Shown piece by piece: positions 18,363-25,535 of a stretch of DNA of 64,000 bases (positions are counted from its first letter, which is position 1; the number at the start of each line of letters is the position of its first letter). The DNA comes from Gynuella sunshinyii YC6258 (GTDB taxonomy: Bacteria; Pseudomonadota; Gammaproteobacteria; Pseudomonadales; Natronospirillaceae), in NCBI RefSeq assembly GCF_000940805.1, contig NZ_CP007142.1, positions 62,001 to 126,000 on the forward strand, given 5' to 3'. The notes under the pieces were generated by a model. The model worked only from the letters and a program-made list of their open reading frames with translations, did no database searches and had not been told where the DNA came from. A program made the position numbers and the translations under genes.

Positions 18363-19852
18363 TACTGCACTTCCTCACCGCCAACTTCAAACCCAAGCTC
18401 TTTTAAGCTTTTAAATAATTTATTGGTCTGTTTTTTTAATTGCACCCGGCTGACCTTCCATGCTTCGATGGCATGCTCAATATCGTGTACTTCGCTATTG
18501 TTTTGTGACTGCACATAGAGCGGAATCGACAGGTTGTAGAGGTTCTCTTTAAGGGTATCGATGTCCACCAACGCAGTAATGTTGCTCTGCTTTTCAGGTA
18601 CAAAGTACGCCTCGCACAGTACGGCCAAATCACCATCAGACAGGCGACTGTGGGCGCGTTCGCGGGTAACGTGTTCCACGCCATTGATAAACAACACCTT
18701 GTTTTTGCGCTCAGACGGTTTATTGCAGTTGAGCACCACTACGCAGGATTCCATCGGCGAGTTGTAAAACAGGTTGGGTCCAAGACCAATCACCGCTTCG
18801 ATGATGTCGGACTCAATCACTTGTTTACGGATGCTTTGCTCGGAATCGCGAAACAAAACGCCGTGTGGCCAGAGCATGGCGGCACGGCCCGTATCCGGTT
18901 TTAGGCTTTTGATGATATGGGTATAAAACGCATAATCAGCACAGCCTTGCGGTGGTACGCCGTAGAGGTTGCGGCCGTATGGGTCGGCAGCGAACTTATC
19001 GCGGTTCCATTTTTTAATGGAGTACGGGGGGTTGGCAAAAATCACATCAAACTGCTTGAGCTGGTCGTTTTCAATAAACTTGGGTTCTGCCAGGGTGTCG
19101 CCGCGCAGCACATCGAACTCTTCAATGTCGTGCAGGAACATGTTCATACGGGCGATTGCCGAAGTGAGCAGGTTTACTTCTTGGCCGTATAAATGAACCG
19201 ATCTCCACTCTTGGCCATGGGTGCGTAAATCCATTACCGCATTAAGCAACATGCCACCGGTGCCGCAGGTGGGGTCATAAGCCGTTTCTCCGGGCTTTAA
19301 GCCCATGATACGCGTCATTAGATGTACGACGGTGCGGTTGGTATAAAACTCGGCGGCGGTGTGGCCAGAATCGTCGGCGAATTTTTTGATCAGGTACTCG
19401 TAAGCCTCCCCCAGGTCATCCTGAGCAACCGATTTAATCCCCAGTGGAATTTTACTGAAGTGCTCAATCAGATCAGATAGCAGGTGATCGGGTAAACGTT
19501 CTTTGTTAGTCCACTGGGCATCACCAAATACGCCATGCAAACGCGGATTGTTGGCTTCTATTAGACGCAGCGCGTTTTGAATGGCTTCACCAATGTTTTT
19601 ACTGGTGTGCCGCACTTTTTCCCAACGGGCTTCCTTGGGAATATCAAAACGGTGAAACATGGGCATAGCGGCGTATTCGGCATCGCCTTCATGAATCTTC
19701 AGCGCTTCTGTATATTCTTCCAAATACACATCCGACAGGCGCTTATAAAATAGCAGCGGGAAGATGTACTGCTTGTAGTCTGAGGCGTCGATTTGGCCGC
19801 GCAAAAACTCGGCTGCACCCCAGAGGAGGTTTTCTAAGTCTGCTTTTTTCAT
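18362..19852 (-). CDS. hsdM: Type I restriction enzyme, HsdM methyltransferase (second, divergent copy)
   Basis: N6-adenine methyltransferase subunit, 496 residues. It has the N-terminal HsdM helical domain (GQIDASDYKQYIFPLLFYKR), SAM motif DPTCGTGG at 193-200 and catalytic NPPY at 274-277, so the active site looks intact. The usual FYTPR motif reads FYTNR. Its ATG lies within the 3' end of the other hsdM (4-base overlap). The two methyltransferases are clearly homologous but differ through most of their length, unlike a recent duplication. A mixed M1-M2 complex with the single HsdS is the simplest model; that is inference. Confidence 0.92.
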   Translation of the reverse strand: MKKADLENLLWGAAEFLRGQIDASDYKQYIFPLLFYKRLSDVYLEEYTEALKIHEGDAEYAAMPMFHRFDIPKEARWEKVRHTSKNIGEAIQNALRLIEANNPRLHGVFGDAQWTNKERLPDHLLSDLIEHFSKIPLGIKSVAQDDLGEAYEYLIKKFADDSGHTAAEFYTNRTVVHLMTRIMGLKPGETAYDPTCGTGGMLLNAVMDLRTHGQEWRSVHLYGQEVNLLTSAIARMNMFLHDIEEFDVLRGDTLAEPKFIENDQLKQFDVIFANPPYSIKKWNRDKFAADPYGRNLYGVPPQGCADYAFYTHIIKSLKPDTGRAAMLWPHGVLFRDSEQSIRKQVIESDIIEAVIGLGPNLFYNSPMESCVVVLNCNKPSERKNKVLFINGVEHVTRERAHSRLSDGDLAVLCEAYFVPEKQSNITALVDIDTLKENLYNLSIPLYVQSQNNSEVHDIEHAIEAWKVSRVQLKKQTNKLFKSLKELGFEVGGEEVQ

Positions 19853-21366
19853 ATCTCAAAACCCTCTTTGATCAGCAGGGCTTCCAATTCGTTTTCGGCT
19901 TGTTCCAAAGCGGTGAGCTTTTGCTGAAAATCCCTTAATGCGTCTTTTACCGAGATAGTTTCTTCTTCTAGTGGTTTTTGCACATAACGCGCAATATTCA
20001 GGTTAAAGTCGTTTTCTTCGATTTCACTGATCGGCACCCAGCGAGCAACGCCTTCAATTTCGGCTGCCCCTTTTCTCTTTTCTGAACTGGGGCCCTGTTT
20101 AACCTGGCTTTTGTAGATGCCATAGATCTCATCAGCTTGGTCATTGGTCAGGGTGTTTTGTGCGCGTCCTTTCGTGAAGCTTTCTTCAGCATTAATAATC
20201 AACACATGATCTTTATGGGGCTTCGGGCGTGACTTTCGCAGCACGAGAATGCTGGCTGGAATGCCGGTGCCATAAAAGAGGTTTGATGCCACACCGATAA
20301 TGGCTTCGATGCGGTTTTCCTGCAGAAGCTTGGTACGGATTGCGCCCTCAGCACCGCCACGGAACAACACGCCATGAGGCAAGACCACAGCCATTCGACC
20401 GCTATCGTTAAGCGAGGCGAACATGTGTTGCACCCAGGCAAAATCACCGTTGGTTTTGGGTGCCAAGCCATATTGTTTGCGGCCATAAGGATCCGCCGAC
20501 CAGAGATCATAGCCCCATTCTTTGAGGCTGAATGGCGGGTTGGCGATCACACAATCAAAGGTTTCAAGGCGATCACTGACCAGAAACTTAGGGTCACGCA
20601 GTGTATCGCCACGCACAATGTCAAAGTCTTCCTGCCCATGGAGAAACAGGTTCATGCGAGCAATGGCCTCGGTGGTTAGGTTCTTCTCCTGGCCTTTGAT
20701 TTTTAGCAAGCGCGGATCACCGCCGTTTTCTTTAACGTGGTGGATGGTTTCCAGTAGCATGCCGCCGGTACCGCACGCCGGGTCGTAAACGCTTTCACCT
20801 GCTTTAGGATCAAGAATGTTCACCATTAGGCGAACGATGGTGCGCGGGGTATAGAATTCTCCAGCCTTTTTGTTGGCCTTATCTGCAAAGCGTTTAATTA
20901 AGTATTCGTATGCGCGCCCCATGTCGTCGTCACGCACGCTGGCGACACCGAGGTTTATCTTGTTGAAATGGTTGAGCAAAGTAGCTAAGAGTTCATCTGA
21001 CAGGCGATCTTTGTTAGTCCAGCTGGCATCACCAAAGATACCGTGCAGCTTTGGGTTTGCCAGTTCGATACCACGAAAGGCATCTTTTAATGCTTGGCCA
21101 ATGTCTTTGGTTTCGGCAAATACATCTTTCCAGTGGCATTCTTGTGGAATCTGAATACGGTGGAACATATCACCTTTGGCAAGTTCTTCATCACCCACCT
21201 GTTCCATGGCTTCGAGAAATTCTTCGTCGTACACATCACAGATACGCTTGAAAAAGAGAACAGGGAAAATATAGGTTTTGTAATCCGATGCATCGATAGG
21301 CCCGGTGATAATGTGGGCAGCATGCCAAAGATGAGCTTCTAGATCTTTGATATTAATTAGGGTCAT
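19849..21366 (-). CDS. hsdM: Type I restriction enzyme, HsdM methyltransferase (first copy)
   Basis: 505-residue N6-adenine methyltransferase subunit and first gene of the four-gene hsd operon. The N-terminal domain has GPIDASDYKTYIFPVLFFKR. FYTPRTIVRLM precedes SAM-binding DPACGTGG at 195-202, and the catalytic motif is NPPF at 276-279 in NPPFSLKEWGYD. The C-terminal helical tail resembles the S- and M-contact region of HsdM. It overlaps the second hsdM by four bases. No strong ribosome site is visible before the ATG at 21366. The operon promoter must lie within the ~400 bases up to the hipB operators. Confidence 0.94.
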   Translation of the reverse strand: MTLINIKDLEAHLWHAAHIITGPIDASDYKTYIFPVLFFKRICDVYDEEFLEAMEQVGDEELAKGDMFHRIQIPQECHWKDVFAETKDIGQALKDAFRGIELANPKLHGIFGDASWTNKDRLSDELLATLLNHFNKINLGVASVRDDDMGRAYEYLIKRFADKANKKAGEFYTPRTIVRLMVNILDPKAGESVYDPACGTGGMLLETIHHVKENGGDPRLLKIKGQEKNLTTEAIARMNLFLHGQEDFDIVRGDTLRDPKFLVSDRLETFDCVIANPPFSLKEWGYDLWSADPYGRKQYGLAPKTNGDFAWVQHMFASLNDSGRMAVVLPHGVLFRGGAEGAIRTKLLQENRIEAIIGVASNLFYGTGIPASILVLRKSRPKPHKDHVLIINAEESFTKGRAQNTLTNDQADEIYGIYKSQVKQGPSSEKRKGAAEIEGVARWVPISEIEENDFNLNIARYVQKPLEEETISVKDALRDFQQKLTALEQAENELEALLIKEGFEI

Positions 21367-21769
21367 TGTTTATTCTCATTCACAGCGGAGACTGCAAGCA
21401 ATTTTTGTAGCAGCTCTGTATCCCGTAGTTAAGTAACTCACACAGCTTTTCCCGCCTGAATCCACCTTCTGCAGGGTTTCTCTGTAACGTCGCGTGATGG
21501 CGGTACAGCTAAAACTGGTTTCACACATCACAACGCTCATGCGCATTGTATGTTCGCCCATCAACCGGGCCAGCCAATGCTGTTGCCGTTTCAACAAGCA
21601 GCGAGGTATATACCCGGTTTTAAAACGACTGGCTACCCTTGCACGGTTATGGCTTTGCTCAGTTTATGGGCGTTTAAACTGAATGAGTCTGATCGATAAC
21701 AACTGTGCAGATCTTGGCTGGCTTTACTTCGAGCTTGATGGTTTACAGCTTAAAACCGAAGCACAAAAA
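21367..21769. other. Spacer between the hsd and hip operons, with an unassigned open frame
   Basis: This 400-base stretch must contain the hsd promoter. The minus strand is open for roughly 100 codons over about 21376-21690 without an ATG; the first usable start is a TTG near 21597. The translation (KRQQHWLARLMGEHTMRM, DSGGKSCVSYL) resembles nothing I recognise and may be a decayed gene. On the plus strand a 34-codon frame (21683-21787) reads MSLIDNNCADLGWLYFELDG but lacks a ribosome site. Neither is called as a gene. Confidence 0.4.
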
Positions 21770-21910
21770 GAAACTATAATTTCATAATTTAACTAAAAAG
21801 GTAATTTTAGTTTCACAACAAGACAACTAGAAGAACGATTTATCGCTTTGATAAAGTCAAAAATGAAACTATAATTTCACTCAATCCAGATTAAAGAAAA
21901 TATAGTTTCA
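21770..21910 (+). promoter_or_regulatory. Array of HipB operator-like dyads upstream of hipBA
   Basis: Three boxes share one pattern: GAAACTATAATTTCA (21770-21784), TGAAACTATAATTTCA (21864-21879) and, with the outer bases kept, GAAAATATAGTTTCA (21896-21910), which ends 2 bases before the hipB ATG. A fourth dyad, AACTAAAA-N6-TTTTAGTT (21791-21812), lies between them. HipB-type antitoxins bind such inverted repeats cooperatively to silence their own operon. The last box covers the place where a ribosome site would be expected, and no Shine-Dalgarno sequence is visible. Confidence 0.72.
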
Positions 21911-21912
21911 CT

Positions 21913-22227
21913 ATGAATACTAACAAACCTAAAGCAAAGCGTACCGCTGTCGTTTTCCCAAAACACAAAAAGGTGTTGAGCATCTTGGGCGAAAACTTAA
22001 CACTGGCGATGAAGCGACGCGACATTACTCAAGAAATGATGCATAGCAGAACAGGTATCTCTAAACCGACTCTACGAAAAATCTCAAAAGGCGATCCATC
22101 CGTCTCGCTTGGCCACTATGTCAATGTATTAGCAGTCTTGGGCCTACTGGATGATTTAGCCAAAGTCGCATTTGATGACGAACTGGGAAGAAAACTGCAA
22201 GACATCGAATTGCTGAAGAAAAGATAA
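21913..22227 (+). CDS. hipB: HipB-like HTH antitoxin
   Basis: 104-residue DNA-binding protein, the antitoxin and autorepressor of a HipBA module. The HTH lies at about 27-75: LGENLTLAMKRRDITQEMM, then SRTGISKPTLRKISKGDPSVSLGHYVNVL, an XRE-type fold. The N-terminus is basic (NTNKPKAKRTAVVFPKHKK). Twelve bases separate it from hipA. It probably binds the array of dyads upstream. Base composition is AT-richer than the chromosome around it, in keeping with a mobile defence/stress module. Confidence 0.88.
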   Translation: MNTNKPKAKRTAVVFPKHKKVLSILGENLTLAMKRRDITQEMMHSRTGISKPTLRKISKGDPSVSLGHYVNVLAVLGLLDDLAKVAFDDELGRKLQDIELLKKR

Positions 22228-22239
22228 GAGTCTCACATT

Positions 22240-23478
22240 ATGGAAATCTACGTTTACGCTGACTGGATTGAGTCAACTGATCCCATATTGGTCGGTACAT
22301 TACGCTCCTCTGAAATTAGAGGAAAAGAGCATTTCAGTTTTAGTTATGATGAGAAGTGGCTGGCTTCTGAATTTGTACGTCAAATTGATCCCTCACTAAA
22401 GTTATTCGCCGGTGAGCAACATACTGAAGGCGATAGGAATTTCAAAATATTTCTCGACTCATGCCCTGATCGTTGGGGTAGGTTGCTGATGCAGCGCAGA
22501 GAAGCGGTGATCGCTCGACAAGAGAAGCGACGGGCAAGAAGTCTCCAGGAGACGGATTACTTACTGGGCGTTCATGACTCATTCCGTATGGGAGCACTGC
22601 GCTTTCGCACATCGCCAACGGGTCCATTTTTAGACAATAACCATGAGCTGTCTGCGCCAGCAATAACCAGCCTGCCAGAGCTGCAACAAGCCGCATATAA
22701 AATAGAAGAAACTCCAGATTTAGATAACCCGGAATATCTAAAATGGCTAAATATGCTGATTTCACCAGGTTCATCATTAGGTGGTGCCAGACCAAAAGCT
22801 TCAATAAAAAATCACGATAATAGTTTGTGGTTAGCCAAGTTTCCGAGTCGTCATGATGAGTACGATATTGGCTTATGGGAGTTCATTGTTTATCAAATGG
22901 CCATTGAATCAGGCATCGAAATGGCTGAGTCTAAAGTTGAAACCGTTGGTAGACATCATATTTTTTTAACAAAAAGGTTCGACCGCACCGAGTCAGGGAA
23001 GCGGCTTCACTTCAGCTCTGCAATGACTCAGCTGGAGTACTTTGATGGTCAGGATGATGGGGCAAGTTACTTAGAGCTGGCTGAGTTTCTGATGCAGCAC
23101 GGCTCCAATACTCAACAGGACCTTGAACAACTCTGGACCAGGATGCTGTTTAATATCATGGTCTCGAATTGCGATGATCATCTGAGAAATCATGGATTCA
23201 TTCTGGAACCCACTGGCTGGCGACTATCTCCAGCATACGATATCAATCCAGTGTTATACGCCACCGGTCTACATCTTAACGTTGATGATGTGAGCAACGC
23301 GCTTTCGATAGACCTGGCATTTGAAGTTGCTGAGTATTTTCACGTTAATAACAATGCCGCCAATACTATTCACCAGAGATTGTTAAATGCTGTCTCAAAG
23401 TGGGAAAACCTTGCCCAACAAGCAGGCATCCGCAAAGAAGAAAGAGAGCTATTGAGGGACTGCTTTATACTCGACTAG
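22240..23478 (+). CDS. hipA: HipA family serine/threonine kinase toxin
   Basis: 412-residue HipA kinase; the E. coli homologue phosphorylates glutamyl-tRNA synthetase and induces dormancy. The N-terminal domain (YADWIESTDPILVGTLRSSEIRG) is followed by the nucleotide loop GSSLGGARPKASI, the lysine in LWLAKFPS, the catalytic segment NIMVSNCDDHLRNHGF and the metal-binding LSPAYDINP. All kinase landmarks are present, so it is probably active. The target cannot be read from sequence. It is coupled to hipB and ends before a weak hairpin at 23489. Location beside a restriction operon suggests one accessory island. Confidence 0.93.
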   Translation: MEIYVYADWIESTDPILVGTLRSSEIRGKEHFSFSYDEKWLASEFVRQIDPSLKLFAGEQHTEGDRNFKIFLDSCPDRWGRLLMQRREAVIARQEKRRARSLQETDYLLGVHDSFRMGALRFRTSPTGPFLDNNHELSAPAITSLPELQQAAYKIEETPDLDNPEYLKWLNMLISPGSSLGGARPKASIKNHDNSLWLAKFPSRHDEYDIGLWEFIVYQMAIESGIEMAESKVETVGRHHIFLTKRFDRTESGKRLHFSSAMTQLEYFDGQDDGASYLELAEFLMQHGSNTQQDLEQLWTRMLFNIMVSNCDDHLRNHGFILEPTGWRLSPAYDINPVLYATGLHLNVDDVSNALSIDLAFEVAEYFHVNNNAANTIHQRLLNAVSKWENLAQQAGIRKEERELLRDCFILD

Positions 23479-23488
23479 GACGTCATAA

Positions 23489-23510
23489 CACTTTTCTGCA
23501 CATAAAAGTG
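23489..23510 (+). terminator. Weak hairpin after hipA
   Basis: CACTTTT (23489-23495) pairs with AAAAGTG (23504-23510) around an 8-base loop, 11 bases after the hipA stop. The stem is AT-rich and lacks a U-run, so it is a doubtful terminator. Confidence 0.3.
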
Positions 23511-23620
23511 AAATTCCACGACTTGAGTACCTGCCCACGCGTTTTGATTCCACAGGAAAGTCCAGAATCAGAGGTCTGCACAAAGAAGGTGATCAGCATC
23601 TGCCCGGACAGGGGAATCGG

Positions 23621-24019
23621 TCAGAAAGACCGCAGTGAACGCAGAAACAGGCCCAGGCCGCCGACGGTCAAGACCAGTATTACGATCAGGTCAAACGCGC
23701 TCATGGGGCGTATGCGGAAGTGGATGGAGGCGATAACGCCGAAGATCATGGCGGCCATCGAGCCTATCGCCAGCAGCCAGCCGAGCAGGTTTTTGCTGCT
23801 GAAAAAGATCATCCCGACACCAAACATAAACGGTATCAGTATCATGCCGCTGGTAACCGACAACCCACCAAAGTAACCAACCCGGTATAACGATGTGCCA
23901 AACCCGAAGCTGGAGGTTACGGATATGGCGTTGAGCAACATATATCCTCCGCCACACAGCATGATCAGACCGATAAAGAACTGTCCTATTCCACCTGAAG
24001 TACCACCTGCACCCTTCAT
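23621..24019 (-). CDS. Small inner-membrane protein, function unknown
   Basis: 132 residues from the ATG at 24019, chosen because AGGAAACGAG lies just upstream and the first residues MKGAGGTSGGIGQFF lead into the first membrane helix. Four hydrophobic segments are visible: GQFFIGLIMLCGGGYMLLN, SGMILIPFMFGVGMIFF, GWLLAIGSMAAMIFGVI and FDLIVILVLTVGGLGLF. The frame is open for 53 more codons upstream, but that part looks non-coding. I know no function. It converges with hipA and is divergent from the cobalamin riboswitch. Confidence 0.78.
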   Translation of the reverse strand: MKGAGGTSGGIGQFFIGLIMLCGGGYMLLNAISVTSSFGFGTSLYRVGYFGGLSVTSGMILIPFMFGVGMIFFSSKNLLGWLLAIGSMAAMIFGVIASIHFRIRPMSAFDLIVILVLTVGGLGLFLRSLRSF

Positions 24020-24295
24020 ATCTCGTTTCCTTGAATGTGTATTGATTGAGTCATACGACCTCTTACCGGCCGGCGCGCTGAGTATGGTCAAAAAACACCG
24101 ATGCATCAACCGCGTGAGTGTCTGGCTGAAACGATCATCACAGATTTTCAGGTCAGATCGAAACCGAAAACACGCCATTCGGCATCCGGGTCATAGCTGC
24201 TCACCCGAAAGTCTGCCTTCCTGGCTTTAACAATGCCCCACACCAACACCCCCCAGGCTTGCCTCACCCTGGTATTACCGCTAGCATTGCCGGCA

Positions 24296-24468
24296 ACGAA
24301 GCAGGTGCCCTTGCTAAGGGTTAAACGGGAAGTATGGTGGACTATTGCCGTCATCCATCGCTGCCCCCGCATCGGTAAAAAAGAGTAGTCTGCATATGCC
24401 ACTGGATGATTCCGGGAAGGCGCAGGCGATGGCCACAACCCTCTTTAAGCCCGAATACCGGCCTGTTT
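24296..24468 (+). promoter_or_regulatory. Cobalamin riboswitch (B12 element)
   Basis: The conserved order of B12-riboswitch blocks is present: GCAGGTGCCC at 24301, AAGGGTTAAACGGGAA at about 24317-24332, GGTGG, then GCTGCCCCCGC at 24360-24370, GCCACTGG at 24398-24405, GGGAAGG at 24414, and the B12 box AAGCCCGAATACCGGCCTG at 24447-24465. A run of six T follows, suggesting terminator-type control. It should shut off the downstream cobalt-import and corrin genes when adenosylcobalamin is plentiful. Boundaries are approximate. The promoter should lie between 24020 and 24290, where I see no clear consensus. Confidence 0.93.
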
Positions 24469-24516
24469 TTTAACCAACATGATCAGGTACGGTGGGTGCC
24501 GGAGGTAATCAAAAAT

Positions 24517-24699
24517 ATGTCTACACTCAGTCTTTCCCAGCGCCAGGTGTTACAACCGGCCAAACTCTTACTGCCACAGGTAATCGCCGCATTGGCAGCC
24601 GGTTTTCTGGTGGTGATGGCCGTTGGTTTTATGCCATTGGATCAGGTCCATAACGCCAGTCACGACACCCGACACGCATTCGCATTTCCCTGTCACTGA
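24517..24699 (+). CDS. cbtB: CbtB, small subunit of a predicted cobalt transporter
   Basis: 60-residue membrane protein with one helix (VIAALAAGFLVVMAVGFMP) and a C-terminal histidine pattern (VHNASHDTRHAFAFPCH) that fits a metal-binding site. CbtB-CbtA pairs are found behind B12 riboswitches and are predicted cobalt importers. The ATG at 24517 has a strong GGAGGT ribosome site 10 bases upstream, which overrides the longer open frame starting inside the riboswitch. It is the first gene of the operon, followed by cbtA. Confidence 0.92.
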   Translation: MSTLSLSQRQVLQPAKLLLPQVIAALAAGFLVVMAVGFMPLDQVHNASHDTRHAFAFPCH

Positions 24700-24773
24700 T
24701 CCCAAAAATCGGTGACACACCCATTCACTCTTTTTTGATCCGGCATGTGCATGGCCGGTAGCAGGTGTCATTT

Positions 24774-25535
24774 ATGCTGTTTCGACGGATTATTCTGACC
24801 GCCTTTTTGATCGGTTTGCTTGGTGGCATCGTACTGACAGGCCTGCAGTCCGTAGAGGTATGGCCGGTGATCAGTTCAGCCGAGCAATATGAACAGCCTG
24901 AGACAGATCATCCCGATTTCTCTGCCGCTCATAACGACGATGTTCCCGAACACACACAGGATCACGAGGCCTGGTCGCCGGAAAACGGCTGGCCACGAAT
25001 ATTGTCCAGCAGTCTCTCCAATACCCTGGTCAGTATCGGCTTTGCCACATTGCTGCTGGCATTGATGGCGCTGCTGCAACTGACCGGCATTACCCGACTG
25101 AACACTCGCAGAGGCCTGCTATGGGGACTGGCCGGGTTTGCTGTGTTTTTTGCTGCGCCCGGACTCGGCCTGCCACCGGAAATTCCCGGTACTCTGGCAG
25201 CTCCCCTGGGCCTGCGTCAGATGTGGTGGATATTTACCATCCTGATGACCTCAACAGGCATCGGGCTGCTGGTATTTTCACCCTACCGCGTCAAAGTCAT
25301 GGGACTGGTGATGGTGGTTCTGCCATATTTGGTCGGTGCCCCGCATTACAGCGGAGCGTTGTTCTCCGTCACAGACAGTCACGTCGTCGTCATTCTGCAT
25401 CATCTGCAACAGCGATTCTGGCTGGCGACAGGGGTAACCAACTTTGTTTTCTGGTTGTTACTTGGCAGCTGCTGCGCCTGGACCGTTAACCGCTGGATCC
25501 TCAAGGATATCGATCACCATGCTGCCCAGGCCTGA
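24774..25535 (+). CDS. cbtA: CbtA, membrane subunit of a predicted cobalt transporter
   Basis: 253-residue integral membrane protein. A first helix (RIILTAFLIGLLGGIVLTGL) is followed by a histidine- and acid-rich loop (about residues 40-65, with HPDFSAAHNDDVPEHTQDHE), then further helices with LGLPPEIPGTLAAPLGLRQMWW, the conserved CbtA motif. The ATG at 24774 follows AGGTG; a GTG three codons earlier is possible. The predicted role is cobalt uptake with CbtB. The last 17 bases overlap the ChlI/D fusion gene, so translation is coupled. Confidence 0.92.
   Translation: MLFRRIILTAFLIGLLGGIVLTGLQSVEVWPVISSAEQYEQPETDHPDFSAAHNDDVPEHTQDHEAWSPENGWPRILSSSLSNTLVSIGFATLLLALMALLQLTGITRLNTRRGLLWGLAGFAVFFAAPGLGLPPEIPGTLAAPLGLRQMWWIFTILMTSTGIGLLVFSPYRVKVMGLVMVVLPYLVGAPHYSGALFSVTDSHVVVILHHLQQRFWLATGVTNFVFWLLLGSCCAWTVNRWILKDIDHHAAQA

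Noticed and set aside
24148-24438. 96-codon minus-strand frame
   Set aside because: It overlaps the cobalamin riboswitch on the opposite strand and has no ribosome site or recognisable sequence.
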